Shown here: positions 35,149 through 45,424 of the stretch, in pieces | Layout: the number at the start of each line of letters is the position of its first letter | Numbering within the stretch: the stretch's first letter is position 1 | NCBI RefSeq assembly: GCF_000344685.1 | Contig: NW_006920415.1 | Location: forward strand, 516,834 to 580,833 | Source: Gloeophyllum trabeum ATCC 11539 | Lineage: Eukaryota > Basidiomycota > Agaricomycetes > Gloeophyllales > Gloeophyllaceae | Direction: 5' to 3' | DNA length: 64,000 nucleotides | Translations under genes and position numbers: made by a program | Notes under the pieces: generated by a model | What the model saw: the letters and a program-made list of their open reading frames with translations, nothing else | Databases searched by the model: none | Told to the model about the DNA's origin: nothing

Positions 35149-35815
35149 TTACACCGTCCTCCGATCTGTTAACGTTCTTACGATGCATCCGATCCCAGCA
35201 GCCTCCGTCAACTGATGCGAAAAATACGAGGTTCAGCTTCCGGCGCGCAGTAACAGTTCCATTTCCGGGATAGACTGACCTTCTCGTGCCAACCCAGCAA
35301 CACGCTCCCGCTGACGTCTCCCCAACCAGGCATCCCCATGCCCTTGTATATGTACTTCATCAGCGTGTCCTGCTGATCCTGCGACAAGGCCTTGACGATG
35401 TTCGATACATCCGACGACTTCGTGCTGTTCAGGATTGTCACCAGTGTTTGCAGTGTAAGAGTCTGAAATTGACCCGGTTGCATGAGTTCCGTGGTCCATT
35501 GAAGCGATCAGAGCGCACCCGTCTTACCTTCGCGTCCTCAACGTTCGGCCCATACGGCACGCCCTCGAGTATTGTACCCAGCGCTCCGGGAATATCTCCC
35601 CTGCATACATGCAGACTCAGCCCATCGGCAGTGGCCCTCCCACTCGAGCATTGTACTCAGACGCACTTGGACAGGGAGCTTCTGACAGCCGCAGCCTTCT
35701 GCTTCGCGTCGTCGAGGGCCTGCGCGGGGTCAAGCGGGTAGGGCTCGTACAGCTCCGTCTCGAGCAGCACGTCCTCGTCGAACTGATCGATGTCGATTTT
35801 CCGGAAGTTGTCCAT
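35149..35815 (-). CDS. ARC15: Arp2/3 complex subunit 5 (ARPC5, p16)
   Basis: Smallest subunit of the actin-nucleating Arp2/3 complex, which builds branched actin at endocytic patches. Four exons, complement of 35667..35815, 35528..35600, 35280..35462 and 35149..35211, give exactly 155 aa, the usual length. It begins MDNFRKIDIDQFDEDVL and contains LDPAQALDDAKQKAAAVRS, GDIPGALGTILEGVPYG, ALSQDQQDTLMKYIYKGM and the conserved end LTEAAGIGCIVRTLTDRRTV. All splice sites are canonical. An in-frame ATG further upstream (35905) would add 30 unrelated residues and is not preferred. The symbol is given by orthology to yeast Arc15. Confidence 0.95.
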
Positions 35816-36447
35816 TATCGTCGTATGGATGTGCGCAGTAGTACTAGTAGTAGCAGTCTCAAGTGAATCCCAGAAAGGACTGTGGCGACATTGGGACTCC
35901 GACACCGACGCGTCTCTGGCTTCTTACCATCATTTCCGCTCTGCGTGGCCTACGATGCACCGGTGCCTGTGGAGTACACAAATTTCTATCTATGCCCTCT
36001 ACTGCCGCGACCGGAACATAGTCAGCTGAATTGGTACGCTGACTACCCGACACAAGGCAAGCCGAATTTTAAATGACGTTCCAGCATATCCGGGAACGTT
36101 TGGGGTTCCACCGTAGTTGCTGCACTCGAGCCTCATGTTCTCTTCCCTGTTATGATAGTCGATCCCCGGGCCTGGGCTTTCTTGATGCAGGAACCTCGGG
36201 ACTACACCTTGCATCTCGCACACCGATCAAAACGCCCGGAATGATATCTTGCTACTTCAGCGCTGGGTAACCATCCTCGTGCCGCAAAGCGCGATCGCAA
36301 CGAGGCGCCCATATCCGAGTGCTTAAAACAGATGCTGGCATGCTAGAGTATCCATCACCTCACCAGCTCGTTTGAACGGCTTGCTTTTCGTCCGCTCTCC
36401 CGTACACGTACTCTACACCGTACAGGGCTTTGTCTCCAACATCCACG
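35816..36447. promoter_or_regulatory. Divergent intergenic region, ARPC5 and the FKIKPF gene
   Basis: 632 bp between divergent start codons. No further gene is visible; open frames here have no coding character. Confidence 0.5.
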
Positions 36448-37641
36448 ATGCTCGACGTATTCAAAATCAAACCCTTCGACCTCGAGCCGGTCTACGCCTC
36501 CTGGCCCGACGCGCCGACGTTCAACGGTGGCAAGGGCCAGTCCGTCGATGCCTGGCTCGACCAGATCAAGGACGGCTGCACGGCGCGCAAGGTGCCCGAG
36601 GAGTACTGGTACGAGGTCGCGCAGCACTACATGGGCCCCCATGCCAGAGCACGCCTGGATGCGTTCAAGCGCGTACTCTACCAGATGAACGGCGGCGGGT
36701 ACCGCTGGACGTGGAAGCAATTCCGCGCGGCGATGTGTAACATGGGATGTGAGTGTTCCTTCTATCGGCTGCACTCCGTTAGAATGTCTGCTAATCGTCC
36801 GCTTGTTGCGTGTAGGGGATATCGAGGACGATGCGACCGAGACGGTCGAGGTGAAGAGCAAGCCGTTCAGTTCGTGGTTCACCGTGAAGAGGAAGAAGTC
36901 GACCCCGCTCTCCGAAGAACCGGAGCAGATCGACGAAGACGAGCTCGCGCCCCCGCCCCCACCCAAGAAACCCTCCCCGCGATCGAAGTCCGCACCGGAG
37001 GTCAGCACAACCGACGCTGCTGGTACTAGCAGGCCTCGTCCGCCCATCCGGAGCGCGACGCTCGGCTTCTTCCCCGTGCGGCGGAACTCGAAAAGCAGCG
37101 CTGTCGCCGAAAGCGGCAATGGCAGCGGCGACCCCCAGGCGCCCGCTCTCCCCGTTGTGAAACCAGAGCTCGCAAAGGCGATGTCGGACACGGTCGTGGA
37201 GACGATGAAACACCTCGCGCCGTCCAAGGCGCACACGATCGACGCCATCTCCTCCGCGCACAGCGGGCAAGACGCCGGTAGGCACACGCGTCCCTCTCTC
37301 CTCACCGCGCCCCTGTATCCTTATTGCATCATCTCGTAGTCGTGACCACGATCGCGCACGCGCCGGCGTGGCTGCTGCAGGCGAGCAACGCGATCGAGAT
37401 GCTCACGAAGGAGCACCCGAAGACGATGAGCGCGCTATCTGCGATTCTCATCACGGCGGGGAGCATCCCTGCCCTGCCTGCTGTCGCGGCGAGCCCGATG
37501 GGCCCCATCCTCGCGTGCCATGCCGCGCAGGCGATTGGCTCGATTGCGGTAGGGCTGGGCACGCTGTTGAAGGCGTCGTCGCAGGGGCAGATACAGGCGT
37601 CTACTCCACCTTCTTCCTCGTCAAGTTCATCGAGCAAGTAA
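36448..37641 (+). CDS. Agaricomycete conserved protein of unknown function (FKIKPFDLEPV family)
   Basis: Model: 36448..36748, 36816..37277 and 37340..37641; 354 aa in frame. It starts MLDVFKIKPFDLEPVYASW and contains TFNGGKGQSVDAWLDQIK, VPEEYWYEVAQHYMG and GGYRWTWKQFRAAMCNMGW. I recognise this N-terminal block from many Agaricomycete proteins without assigned function. The middle is a Pro/Ser-rich basic linker. The C-terminal ~100 residues are Ala/Gly/Ile-rich and include two hydrophobic segments (TMSALSAILITAGSIPALPA; ACHAAQAIGSIAVGLGTLL) that could insert in or lie on a membrane, ending in a poly-Ser tail. All introns are canonical. Confidence 0.8.
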
Positions 37642-38508
37642 GGAGGACGGTTGCAGGTATCGATATGCATTATCATTATTTTTTGGGACTTTACCGTATT
37701 TCATGCTGATTGCACACGAGGGAATATCTTGCTGGACGAGGATTTAACTTGTGGACTTGTCAGCAAAGTATTTGCCATTCAAGCATCTGTAGTATATTTT
37801 GAAGCACTGTACATTACCGCATCCAATGGAATAGACACAATACTTGCATTGATGTCTGTGAAACGTCAACCTTTTGTAGCACTGTAAAATATGCTCAGTT
37901 TGGCTTAGTCTTCCCTATCCTTGCTGAAAGCACGCTGGCCATGCATTCCGACCGCGATCGGGGCTTTATGACAAGTTGTCGGGACTGTATGAGCCCTCAT
38001 GCAACATGCCTGACCAGTGAGGGGTGTGCTACTGAGGCATATACTTATACCGGTGTTGAACGCACGCATGACTCTGTGCAAAATCGTTTGCTCGATAAAC
38101 TCAGCAACGCATTGGAAAGGAAGGGGCCGTCAGACCTACAAAGGTGGAGTAGATCCATGTAATATCGGAAGAGACGGTGTGCGAGGATTGCAGGAGTTAC
38201 ACGATAGGTGTGATATGACACCATCACAATAATAGTAGGGGGATCACACAAAAGAGTGCACATCCGAAGCACCAGTACTCCATTCAAACTGATTCATTCA
38301 CTGCGCATGTTCGCTGCGAAGACAACTACAATTCACCATTCCCGGTACAATACACAAGGACCTACATCTATGACGCTTAAGCCCTCTCATTGGCAACTAG
38401 TTACAGGGTTAGGGTTAGGAGGACAGACCGACATAAAAAATAGCCTGCCCAGCCCGAGGGCCGAAGCAGGACAGGGAAATATTTAGCGAGTGCATGAGCC
38501 GAAGCCCA
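37642..38508. other. Gene-free interval
   Basis: AT-rich in its first part, with no supported gene. It contains a short GGGTTAGGGTTAGG stretch (38407-38419) and then runs into the duplicated segment that flanks the assembly gap. Confidence 0.5.
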
Positions 38509-39536
38509 TACAAACCGCAGGGGCCCTCTGCGGACAGGGTCGCCGTGCTATGGAGAGCCCCCACGGCCCGTATTCCCAGGTACGTGAAGGGGAACACGCC
38601 CGCAAGGTAAGTATGAGTTGTTGGAACGTTTGGGTAGGGGATTTATAGGATGTGGCTGGTGCACGGACCACGAGCCTTTGTTTGGCGCAAGCCTGCCAGC
38701 TCTGGCCTTACCCTGTGCTGTGTCTCGCCGTTGTTCAAGTTTACCTTGTGCTATCTGGCTTATTTGAAGGCTCAACTGTTCGGGTGGATGTCTTCGTATC
38801 GTCTGGATTGACTAGCTTGGACAGTCCCGAATTGAATGTCACTGAACTAGTCTCCTTTTCAACGCAAAAAAGACGCGCCCGTCCGTAGAGGGAACACCGA
38901 CGATTGGGAGTTACGCTGCGCTGTCCTCGAAGGCTATCAGTGTCTTTCAAGTTACAGCGTACTTTACGACATAAGTGCTGTGCCCGCCTCGGTGTCGGGT
39001 CGTAAGAATGGCGAGCATCCGGGTATCGAGAGCATCTTCCCTTGCTTGAAGTGCGATTTATGCCACTATGCCCACCATTCATTCCGAGCTTGAACGAGTT
39101 ACAAGGTCGGTGTCTTCTGCTTGGCATTGGTATCTTAATAGATAGCAGCAGAGGTGCGCTTATTTGACCCTGTTAGTGTACCTGATGATAATGCTCGTAC
39201 ACTCCCGGTATCTGCAACCCGTCAGAATCTAGCCAGGGCGCTGATATCTGCGCTTGTCTTCATCCCAAGCACCATCTCGCTCACCACCAGTCCAGTCCCC
39301 AGACTCAAACTAATCCCCCACGGCCCATGCCCGCTAGCAACATACACCCTCCCCTTCACGCCGCCCAAATCCCCTTCCGGGACTCGTGCGACGAGAGGCA
39401 CCCCCGTGCGCGTCACGGGGCGATGACACAGGCCCTCCCGTATCACCTCCAGCTCGTCCCCGCACAACCACCGCCCGACCTCCCGCAGCGTCTCCGTGCT
39501 CTTCTCGTCCGTCTTCACGTCCGTCGCGAGCTCCGG
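38509..39536. repeat. Duplicated ~1.03 kb segment, copy 1 (left of gap)
   Basis: This is almost base-for-base identical to 40010-41038. The only difference I see is one extra base in the second copy (CCCGTATTCCC here, CCCGTACTTCCC there). It ends exactly where the N run starts. This is the pattern of an unmerged contig overlap or of two alleles placed end to end. Confidence 0.95.
39222..39536 (-). pseudogene. FAD oxidoreductase 3' fragment cut by assembly gap
   Basis: These bases repeat the last ~104 codons of the FAD oxidoreductase at 40724-41964, from PELATDVKTDE to the stop, without any change I can see. The reading frame then enters the N run. It is most likely an assembly duplicate of the same exon rather than a second gene. 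If the duplication is real, it would be a truncated or unsequenced second copy. Confidence 0.75.
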
Positions 39537-40009
39537 NNNNNNNNNNNNNNNNNNNNNNNNNNNNNNNNNNNNNNNNNNNNNNNNNNNNNNNNNNNNNNNN
39601 NNNNNNNNNNNNNNNNNNNNNNNNNNNNNNNNNNNNNNNNNNNNNNNNNNNNNNNNNNNNNNNNNNNNNNNNNNNNNNNNNNNNNNNNNNNNNNNNNNNN
39701 NNNNNNNNNNNNNNNNNNNNNNNNNNNNNNNNNNNNNNNNNNNNNNNNNNNNNNNNNNNNNNNNNNNNNNNNNNNNNNNNNNNNNNNNNNNNNNNNNNNN
39801 NNNNNNNNNNNNNNNNNNNNNNNNNNNNNNNNNNNNNNNNNNNNNNNNNNNNNNNNNNNNNNNNNNNNNNNNNNNNNNNNNNNNNNNNNNNNNNNNNNNN
39901 NNNNNNNNNNNNNNNNNNNNNNNNNNNNNNNNNNNNNNNNNNNNNNNNNNNNNNNNNNNNNNNNNNNNNNNNNNNNNNNNNNNNNNNNNNNNNNNNNNNN
40001 NNNNNNNNN
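39537..40009. other. Assembly gap (473 N)
   Basis: A run of 473 undetermined bases. Open frames reported across it are meaningless. Confidence 0.99.
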
Positions 40010-41038
40010 TACAAACCGCAGGGGCCCTCTGCGGACAGGGTCGCCGTGCTATGGAGAGCCCCCACGGCCCGTACTTCCCAGGTACGTGAAGGGGAACACG
40101 CCCGCAAGGTAAGTATGAGTTGTTGGAACGTTTGGGTAGGGGATTTATAGGATGTGGCTGGTGCACGGACCACGAGCCTTTGTTTGGCGCAAGCCTGCCA
40201 GCTCTGGCCTTACCCTGTGCTGTGTCTCGCCGTTGTTCAAGTTTACCTTGTGCTATCTGGCTTATTTGAAGGCTCAACTGTTCGGGTGGATGTCTTCGTA
40301 TCGTCTGGATTGACTAGCTTGGACAGTCCCGAATTGAATGTCACTGAACTAGTCTCCTTTTCAACGCAAAAAAGACGCGCCCGTCCGTAGAGGGAACACC
40401 GACGATTGGGAGTTACGCTGCGCTGTCCTCGAAGGCTATCAGTGTCTTTCAAGTTACAGCGTACTTTACGACATAAGTGCTGTGCCCGCCTCGGTGTCGG
40501 GTCGTAAGAATGGCGAGCATCCGGGTATCGAGAGCATCTTCCCTTGCTTGAAGTGCGATTTATGCCACTATGCCCACCATTCATTCCGAGCTTGAACGAG
40601 TTACAAGGTCGGTGTCTTCTGCTTGGCATTGGTATCTTAATAGATAGCAGCAGAGGTGCGCTTATTTGACCCTGTTAGTGTACCTGATGATAATGCTCGT
40701 ACACTCCCGGTATCTGCAACCCGTCAGAATCTAGCCAGGGCGCTGATATCTGCGCTTGTCTTCATCCCAAGCACCATCTCGCTCACCACCAGTCCAGTCC
40801 CCAGACTCAAACTAATCCCCCACGGCCCATGCCCGCTAGCAACATACACCCTCCCCTTCACGCCGCCCAAATCCCCTTCCGGGACTCGTGCGACGAGAGG
40901 CACCCCCGTGCGCGTCACGGGGCGATGACACAGGCCCTCCCGTATCACCTCCAGCTCGTCCCCGCACAACCACCGCCCGACCTCCCGCAGCGTCTCCGTG
41001 CTCTTCTCGTCCGTCTTCACGTCCGTCGCGAGCTCCGG
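40010..41038. repeat. Duplicated ~1.03 kb segment, copy 2 (right of gap)
   Basis: Second copy of 38509-39536. It begins immediately after the N run and continues seamlessly into the complete FAD oxidoreductase gene, so this is the copy with intact context on its right. Confidence 0.95.
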
Positions 41039-41964
41039 CACATCGAGGTGCGCGTCGTTCAGCCCGCCGAGCCAGATGTGCCCGCCGACCCGGCTGAAGA
41101 TCTCGGGCGAGAACCCCCCGGGGTGCGTCGTGAACACCGCGTGGCACACGCCCCCGCCCTCTGCCTCGTCGGCCCCTGTCCAGTGCGGGGACTTGAATAC
41201 GAGCGAGTGCCCCGCGAGCGAGGAGATGTGCGGCGCGCGCGGGGCGGCGGGGAAGAGCGTGCGGTAGACGAGCGTTGTCCACGCGCCCGCGGAAATGACG
41301 AGGGCGTCGCAGGGGATCTCGGACGTAGTGCCGGTGTCGGAGTATGTGACCTGGATGCCCGAGAGGGAAGAGTCGGTCGTGAGGACTTTGGTGGCCTTGG
41401 CGGGGTGGTGCAGCCGCACGCAGCGGGACTTGCATTGCTCGAGCAGCCACTCGCATAGCCGGAGCGGGTCCCTGTAGCGTCGGATCAGTATCTCAAGCAG
41501 TACGACTGTAAGCATAGGACGCACACTATGCCTGTAGTATCGCTGTCCGACAGCTTCCGCAGCGCCCCTGTATTCGTCAACCACTTCGGGCGGACATCCC
41601 CATCCCTCGTCTCCGCGACCACGCTCGCGCGGCTCGCGCCCGCCAACAGCCAGTCCTCTCCCTTCTCCGTACCCTTCGTGCTGTCCAGCGAATAGCTCAC
41701 GCTCGGGCCCCACCCCCACTTCTCCTTCCCATTATGCTCCTCCGCTAATTTCTTGTGCAGATCGAAGGAAAGGGCGCCGAGTGCAGACGAGGCCGCGGGG
41801 AACCAGTCGCGCGCGAGGAAGCCCGCTGCCTTGCCCGAGGCGCTTGCGAAGAGCGCCGGGGACGACTCGACGAGGTGGATGGTTTCGGAGGGCGACTGGG
41901 ATGAGAGGTAGTACGCCGTCGAGAGGCCGATGATGCCTGCTCCGAGGATGACTGTTGTAGGCAT
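40724..41964 (-). CDS. FAD-dependent oxidoreductase (DAO family)
   Basis: Flavoprotein oxidase or dehydrogenase with an N-terminal Rossmann fold. Model: complement of 40724..41471 and 41525..41964 (53-nt intron, CTACAG acceptor), 395 aa in frame. The dinucleotide-binding motif GAGIIGLSTAYYL follows the start MPTTVIL, with the acidic strand end IHLVE after it. GKAAGFLARDWF, DPLRLCEWLLEQ, DALVISAGAWT and GVPLVARVPEGD are typical of the DAO fold. The C-terminal flavin-contacting segment is VYVASGHGPWGISLSLGTG. It resembles yeast Tda3-like proteins; the substrate is unknown. No signal peptide. The exon-exon join (GT|G, Val) restores a well-conserved stretch. Its last ~315 bp are repeated left of the gap. 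Confidence 0.88.
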
Positions 41965-42347
41965 TTTGGGATGTATACTATTATATTGTACGCCATTGGT
42001 CGCTGTTGAGTGTCCGTTATAAAGGGGAGATGACGAGCGCCGTTTCGATCGATAAATGTCCGACGGGCTCCCGCCCCAAACTGCCCTGACGCTGGGCAAT
42101 CGAACATCCGGCAAATCTTATCTTACTTATGCTGAGTATAGATCTGTGTACATTGACATAGTACTGATGGGAAGCGCAAGCAAAACCAATATTCAGTACC
42201 TACGTACCCTCGTAAACCAGTATTATCAGAGTTAAGATTTGAAACAAAGTCCCGAGAGTTCGTCAAGTCATAACGTTCGTGACTGCTGCGTAGATCTAGC
42301 ACTTGCACATCCTCAACTGCTCCCTCGAGTTCCGTGCGGCCTACCGT
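41965..42347. other. Upstream region of the FAD oxidoreductase gene
   Basis: 383 bp between the FAD gene start and the 3' end of the BAR-SH3 gene, both on the minus strand. It presumably holds the FAD gene promoter. TTATAAAGGGG (plus strand reads CGTTATAAAGGGG near 42015) could be a core element. Confidence 0.45.
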
Positions 42348-44852
42348 TTAATGGAATGACTCGAATGACGAATCCTTCGGACTATCGAACGGCGACTCGT
42401 GCACCTGCCCAGGCGCAACAACGTTCGCCAGGGCCGCCACAGACCCCACCGAGTTGCTCCTGAGACTGCTCAGCCTCCTCTCGCTCGTGCTTGACGTATC
42501 CGACCCTTGTGCCCCGCCCACCTTCGTGCCCCTCCTCGCGGGCGGCGGCGGCGGCGGCGGGCGTTTACCAGGCGTCGGCGAGGGGTCGGACCTAACCCGG
42601 TTGTTCATGACAGGTGCGAGGAGCGAGGACTTCTTCAAACTCGAAGACGTCGTGTTGTTCGTATGCGAGTCGTCCGTATTCGGCCCCCCGGGCATGAGCT
42701 TCGCCTCCTCGTCCCCGTCGCCCACGCTGCTCTGTATGCTCTCCACATCAAACGCGCCGTACACAGGCGTCCGCGCGGACATGACCGGCTGACGACTATA
42801 CAGCGCCTCCTGCCCGCCGTCGCTGCTCTCGTACCCATCCGAGCCCTTCGGCGTGCCGTAGTGCTCCTTGGAAGACGACAACGAGGAACTGGACGACGTC
42901 GTGCCCGCACGCCCAGGCCGCGGGGGCACGGGCGGGGTGGCTAGGGGTTCGGTGTATGTCGTCGGGAAGAGGCCTGTGCGCCCACGCAGCTCGCCCATCC
43001 ACCACCCCTCGAGCACCTCCGCTTGCACGGTGATCACGTCCCCCGCGCGGAAGCTCAGCTCGTCTGCGGAGGACGCGGTGAAGTCGTACAGCGCCTTCAT
43101 CATCTTCCGCCCGCCGGGCTGCGGCGCCGAGACCGATTTCCCCATCGCCACCGCCTCTTTCTTGCTCTTGCTCTTCTTGCTTGCGCTCTTCGATGAAAAT
43201 CGCGATGACCGCGAGACCTCGCTGCGCGCGCCGTCGCTCTCGTCCTCGTCGGACTGCGTGCCGTCCGTCTCCTTGAGCGTCGCGAACTTGTCCTTGTCCT
43301 TCTTGCTCCGGCCCGTGATCGACCCGACGGCGCTGCTCGCCCAGCCAGCCATGCTCAGCCGTTTGGAATGGCCTTTCTCTCTTTCCTTCTCCTTCTCCTT
43401 GTCCTCCTTGTCAGTGGCGACTTCGCTATCAGCCCTCTTCCGCGAGGCGCGCGAGGGGGTACGAGACGGCACCTTGCTCGCGTCGGACTTGCGCCGTGCG
43501 AAGGACTGGCGATTCGGCCCGGGCGTCTGCGCGTCGTCTTCCTCTTCCTCCTCGGAGGAGGGCGAGGGCGGTCGCGAGGAGCGCGACGCGGAGGACTTGT
43601 GCGAGCGGATTGAGCCGCGCCGGTCATGTGGCGAGGGCGAGGGCGCCTTTGAGCGAAGTGTGCCTGCTTTGCTCCGAATTATACTTGGGCTGGACGCCCC
43701 GGGGGAGGGGGGTTGGTCAGACGGACGGCAGGGGAGGAGATGAGACGTACACTTCGACCCAGTTGGCTTTCGTGTCTTTTAGCACTTCTAGGTACTGCTC
43801 TACAAAGTTCATCTCGTGCTCTAGGAAGCTCGTGAGATCCCGGATCTGGGACGTCTCGTTCTCCTGAATGGCAAACATGATCGCGCGGACATCTTCGAAC
43901 GTCTCCTCGCTGATAGTACGGTGATGTAAGGTTGTATACTCAGTGCGACCTGGACGGATAACTTACTATCGCGACTTGGCTTTGGCGAGCTCGTCCTCAG
44001 CTTCCGCTTTCTCCTTCTCCTTGTCCTTCTTGGAAGTTTTGAGTTTCTCCATTCTGTTGATAGCAGCATCGTAACTAAGCCTACCCTCACACACGCGGTT
44101 AGCAGAAGCCAAGACATCAAGGATGGACGGAATCCGCCACCCACCTTCGACTCTCCAACTTCTTCCTCAGAGCCTGGTAATCCTTAATCTCGTCTTCGTA
44201 TCTCTGCATAGCGGTAAGGAACGTATCCTGGAACGTCAACGCGAGCGCCTCTTGCAGCGTCGCGACTTTACAATGCGCCCGGCCGAACTTGACCAGCGCG
44301 GAGCCTTCGTATAAGCATGAGTCACGATAGACAAGGCAGCGATGCGATACGGACCGACCTAGCACAGAATCCTCGCCCAGCTCCTCGCCATGCGTGATCA
44401 TGACCACGCCGAGCGCGTCCACGGGGAGGAACTTCCCCGGCTCCTCGACGGCTTCGCATTCTCTCTTCTTGGACAGGGCGTGGTGGTATGATTGCGAGGC
44501 GATGTGCAACCTGAGATGTACGAGAGTCGTATAGGTAAGAGGCAGGATCAGAAGGCCAGACAAGTACGAACGTACCTGTGTATCCCCTCTTTCCTCAAGT
44601 CGATGTCTTCCTCGAGCTCCCTGAACTCCTCGGTGACGACTGTCCTCTCCCGGGACGAGATGACTTCCCCAGCCCACTAAGTATACGTGTGCGCATATTC
44701 AAATTCATGAGCGACTCGCAGTTCCTTCCTCAATCAACGGATCACGCTCATACATACCTGTCTCAACTTCCCCAGCTGCAAGCCCGTATGTCCTCGTCAG
44801 CAGTCTCATCGTAAACCTCGAATTTGTACACACAGACCTGCTTGCTCGCCAT
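42348..44852 (-). CDS. BAR-SH3 domain protein
   Basis: Membrane-curvature adaptor, probably acting at endocytic or actin sites. It starts MASKQ in the last bases before 44852. An 18-nt microexon at 44758-44775 (LGKLRQ) joins it to WAGEVISSRERTVVTEEF. The N-terminal ~240 residues form a BAR domain: EELEEDIDLRKEGIHRLH-like helices, SYHHALSKKRE, LVKFGRAHCKVATLQEAL, YEDEIKDYQALRKKLESRR, ELAKAKSRYEETFEDV and LTSFLEHEMNFVEQYLEVL. After a charged Ser-rich linker comes one SH3 domain, KALYDFTASSADELSF to GWWMGELRGRTGLFPTTY. The tail is disordered with a PPPPPPPARRG track that could bind other SH3 domains. It has multiple short introns; I did not sum every exon. The LINE sits 56 bp upstream of the start codon. 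Confidence 0.88.
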
Positions 44853-44907
44853 GGCAGTCGTAGAAGAAAGAGCGGTGGACGATGGAAAGGAGTAACCAGG
44901 GGTTGAT

Positions 44908-44918
44908 TACAGCGTTAT

Positions 44919-44923
<5 letters not shown>
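44908..44923. repeat. Target-site duplication of the LINE (3' side of element)
   Basis: TACAGCGTTATAACTT occurs here and again, perfectly, at 51230-51245. The last two T could also belong to the poly(T) run, so the duplication is 14-16 bp. Confidence 0.93.
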
Positions 44924-44954
<31 letters not shown>

Positions 44955-45424
44955 AATCTCTTGTTTATTGTCCGGAGGGAGGTGCCCTAAGCTGGACATT
45001 ACATGTGTGTGGTAGATAGCTCGCAATAAACAGTCTGAATATCAAACAAACAAGCACTTGCCCGAGTAGTTCGGGCAGCGCGGGAGTCCTGTGTTTTTGC
45101 GGAGAAGCGAAAAACGGCGGTGGCGGCATGGTGAGCGAATAAACGAATATGTTGAGGTTACGGAGCATCCTCGGCTGGGTGCATCAAAACCCCTGTGGGG
45201 AAAAAGCTACCAGCCTAGCCCGTAGTGCCCCGTTAGGCTCTCGTCACCCCCAGAGAAGTGTAAAACCCTATAGTTGACCTGGTTTTGACGACCCTGAGCA
45301 TCCCACATATAGATTTGAGGAGATTAAGTTGGTTTGTAGAGTAGTGGAGGCGTGATGATGTTGTCGAGGGGGGAGTCTTGCAGACGGGGCTCGTGGACAG
45401 TTGGCTATCCTGACACCTAGCAGC

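Noticed and set aside
38741..39127. 128-aa minus-strand frame, present twice (also 40243-40629)
   Set aside because: The identity of the two copies comes from the assembly duplication, not from conservation; there is no motif or codon signal.
39222..40277. Long open frames running through the N block on both strands
   Set aside because: They consist mostly of undetermined residues; only the terminal ~315 bp are real and duplicate the FAD oxidoreductase.
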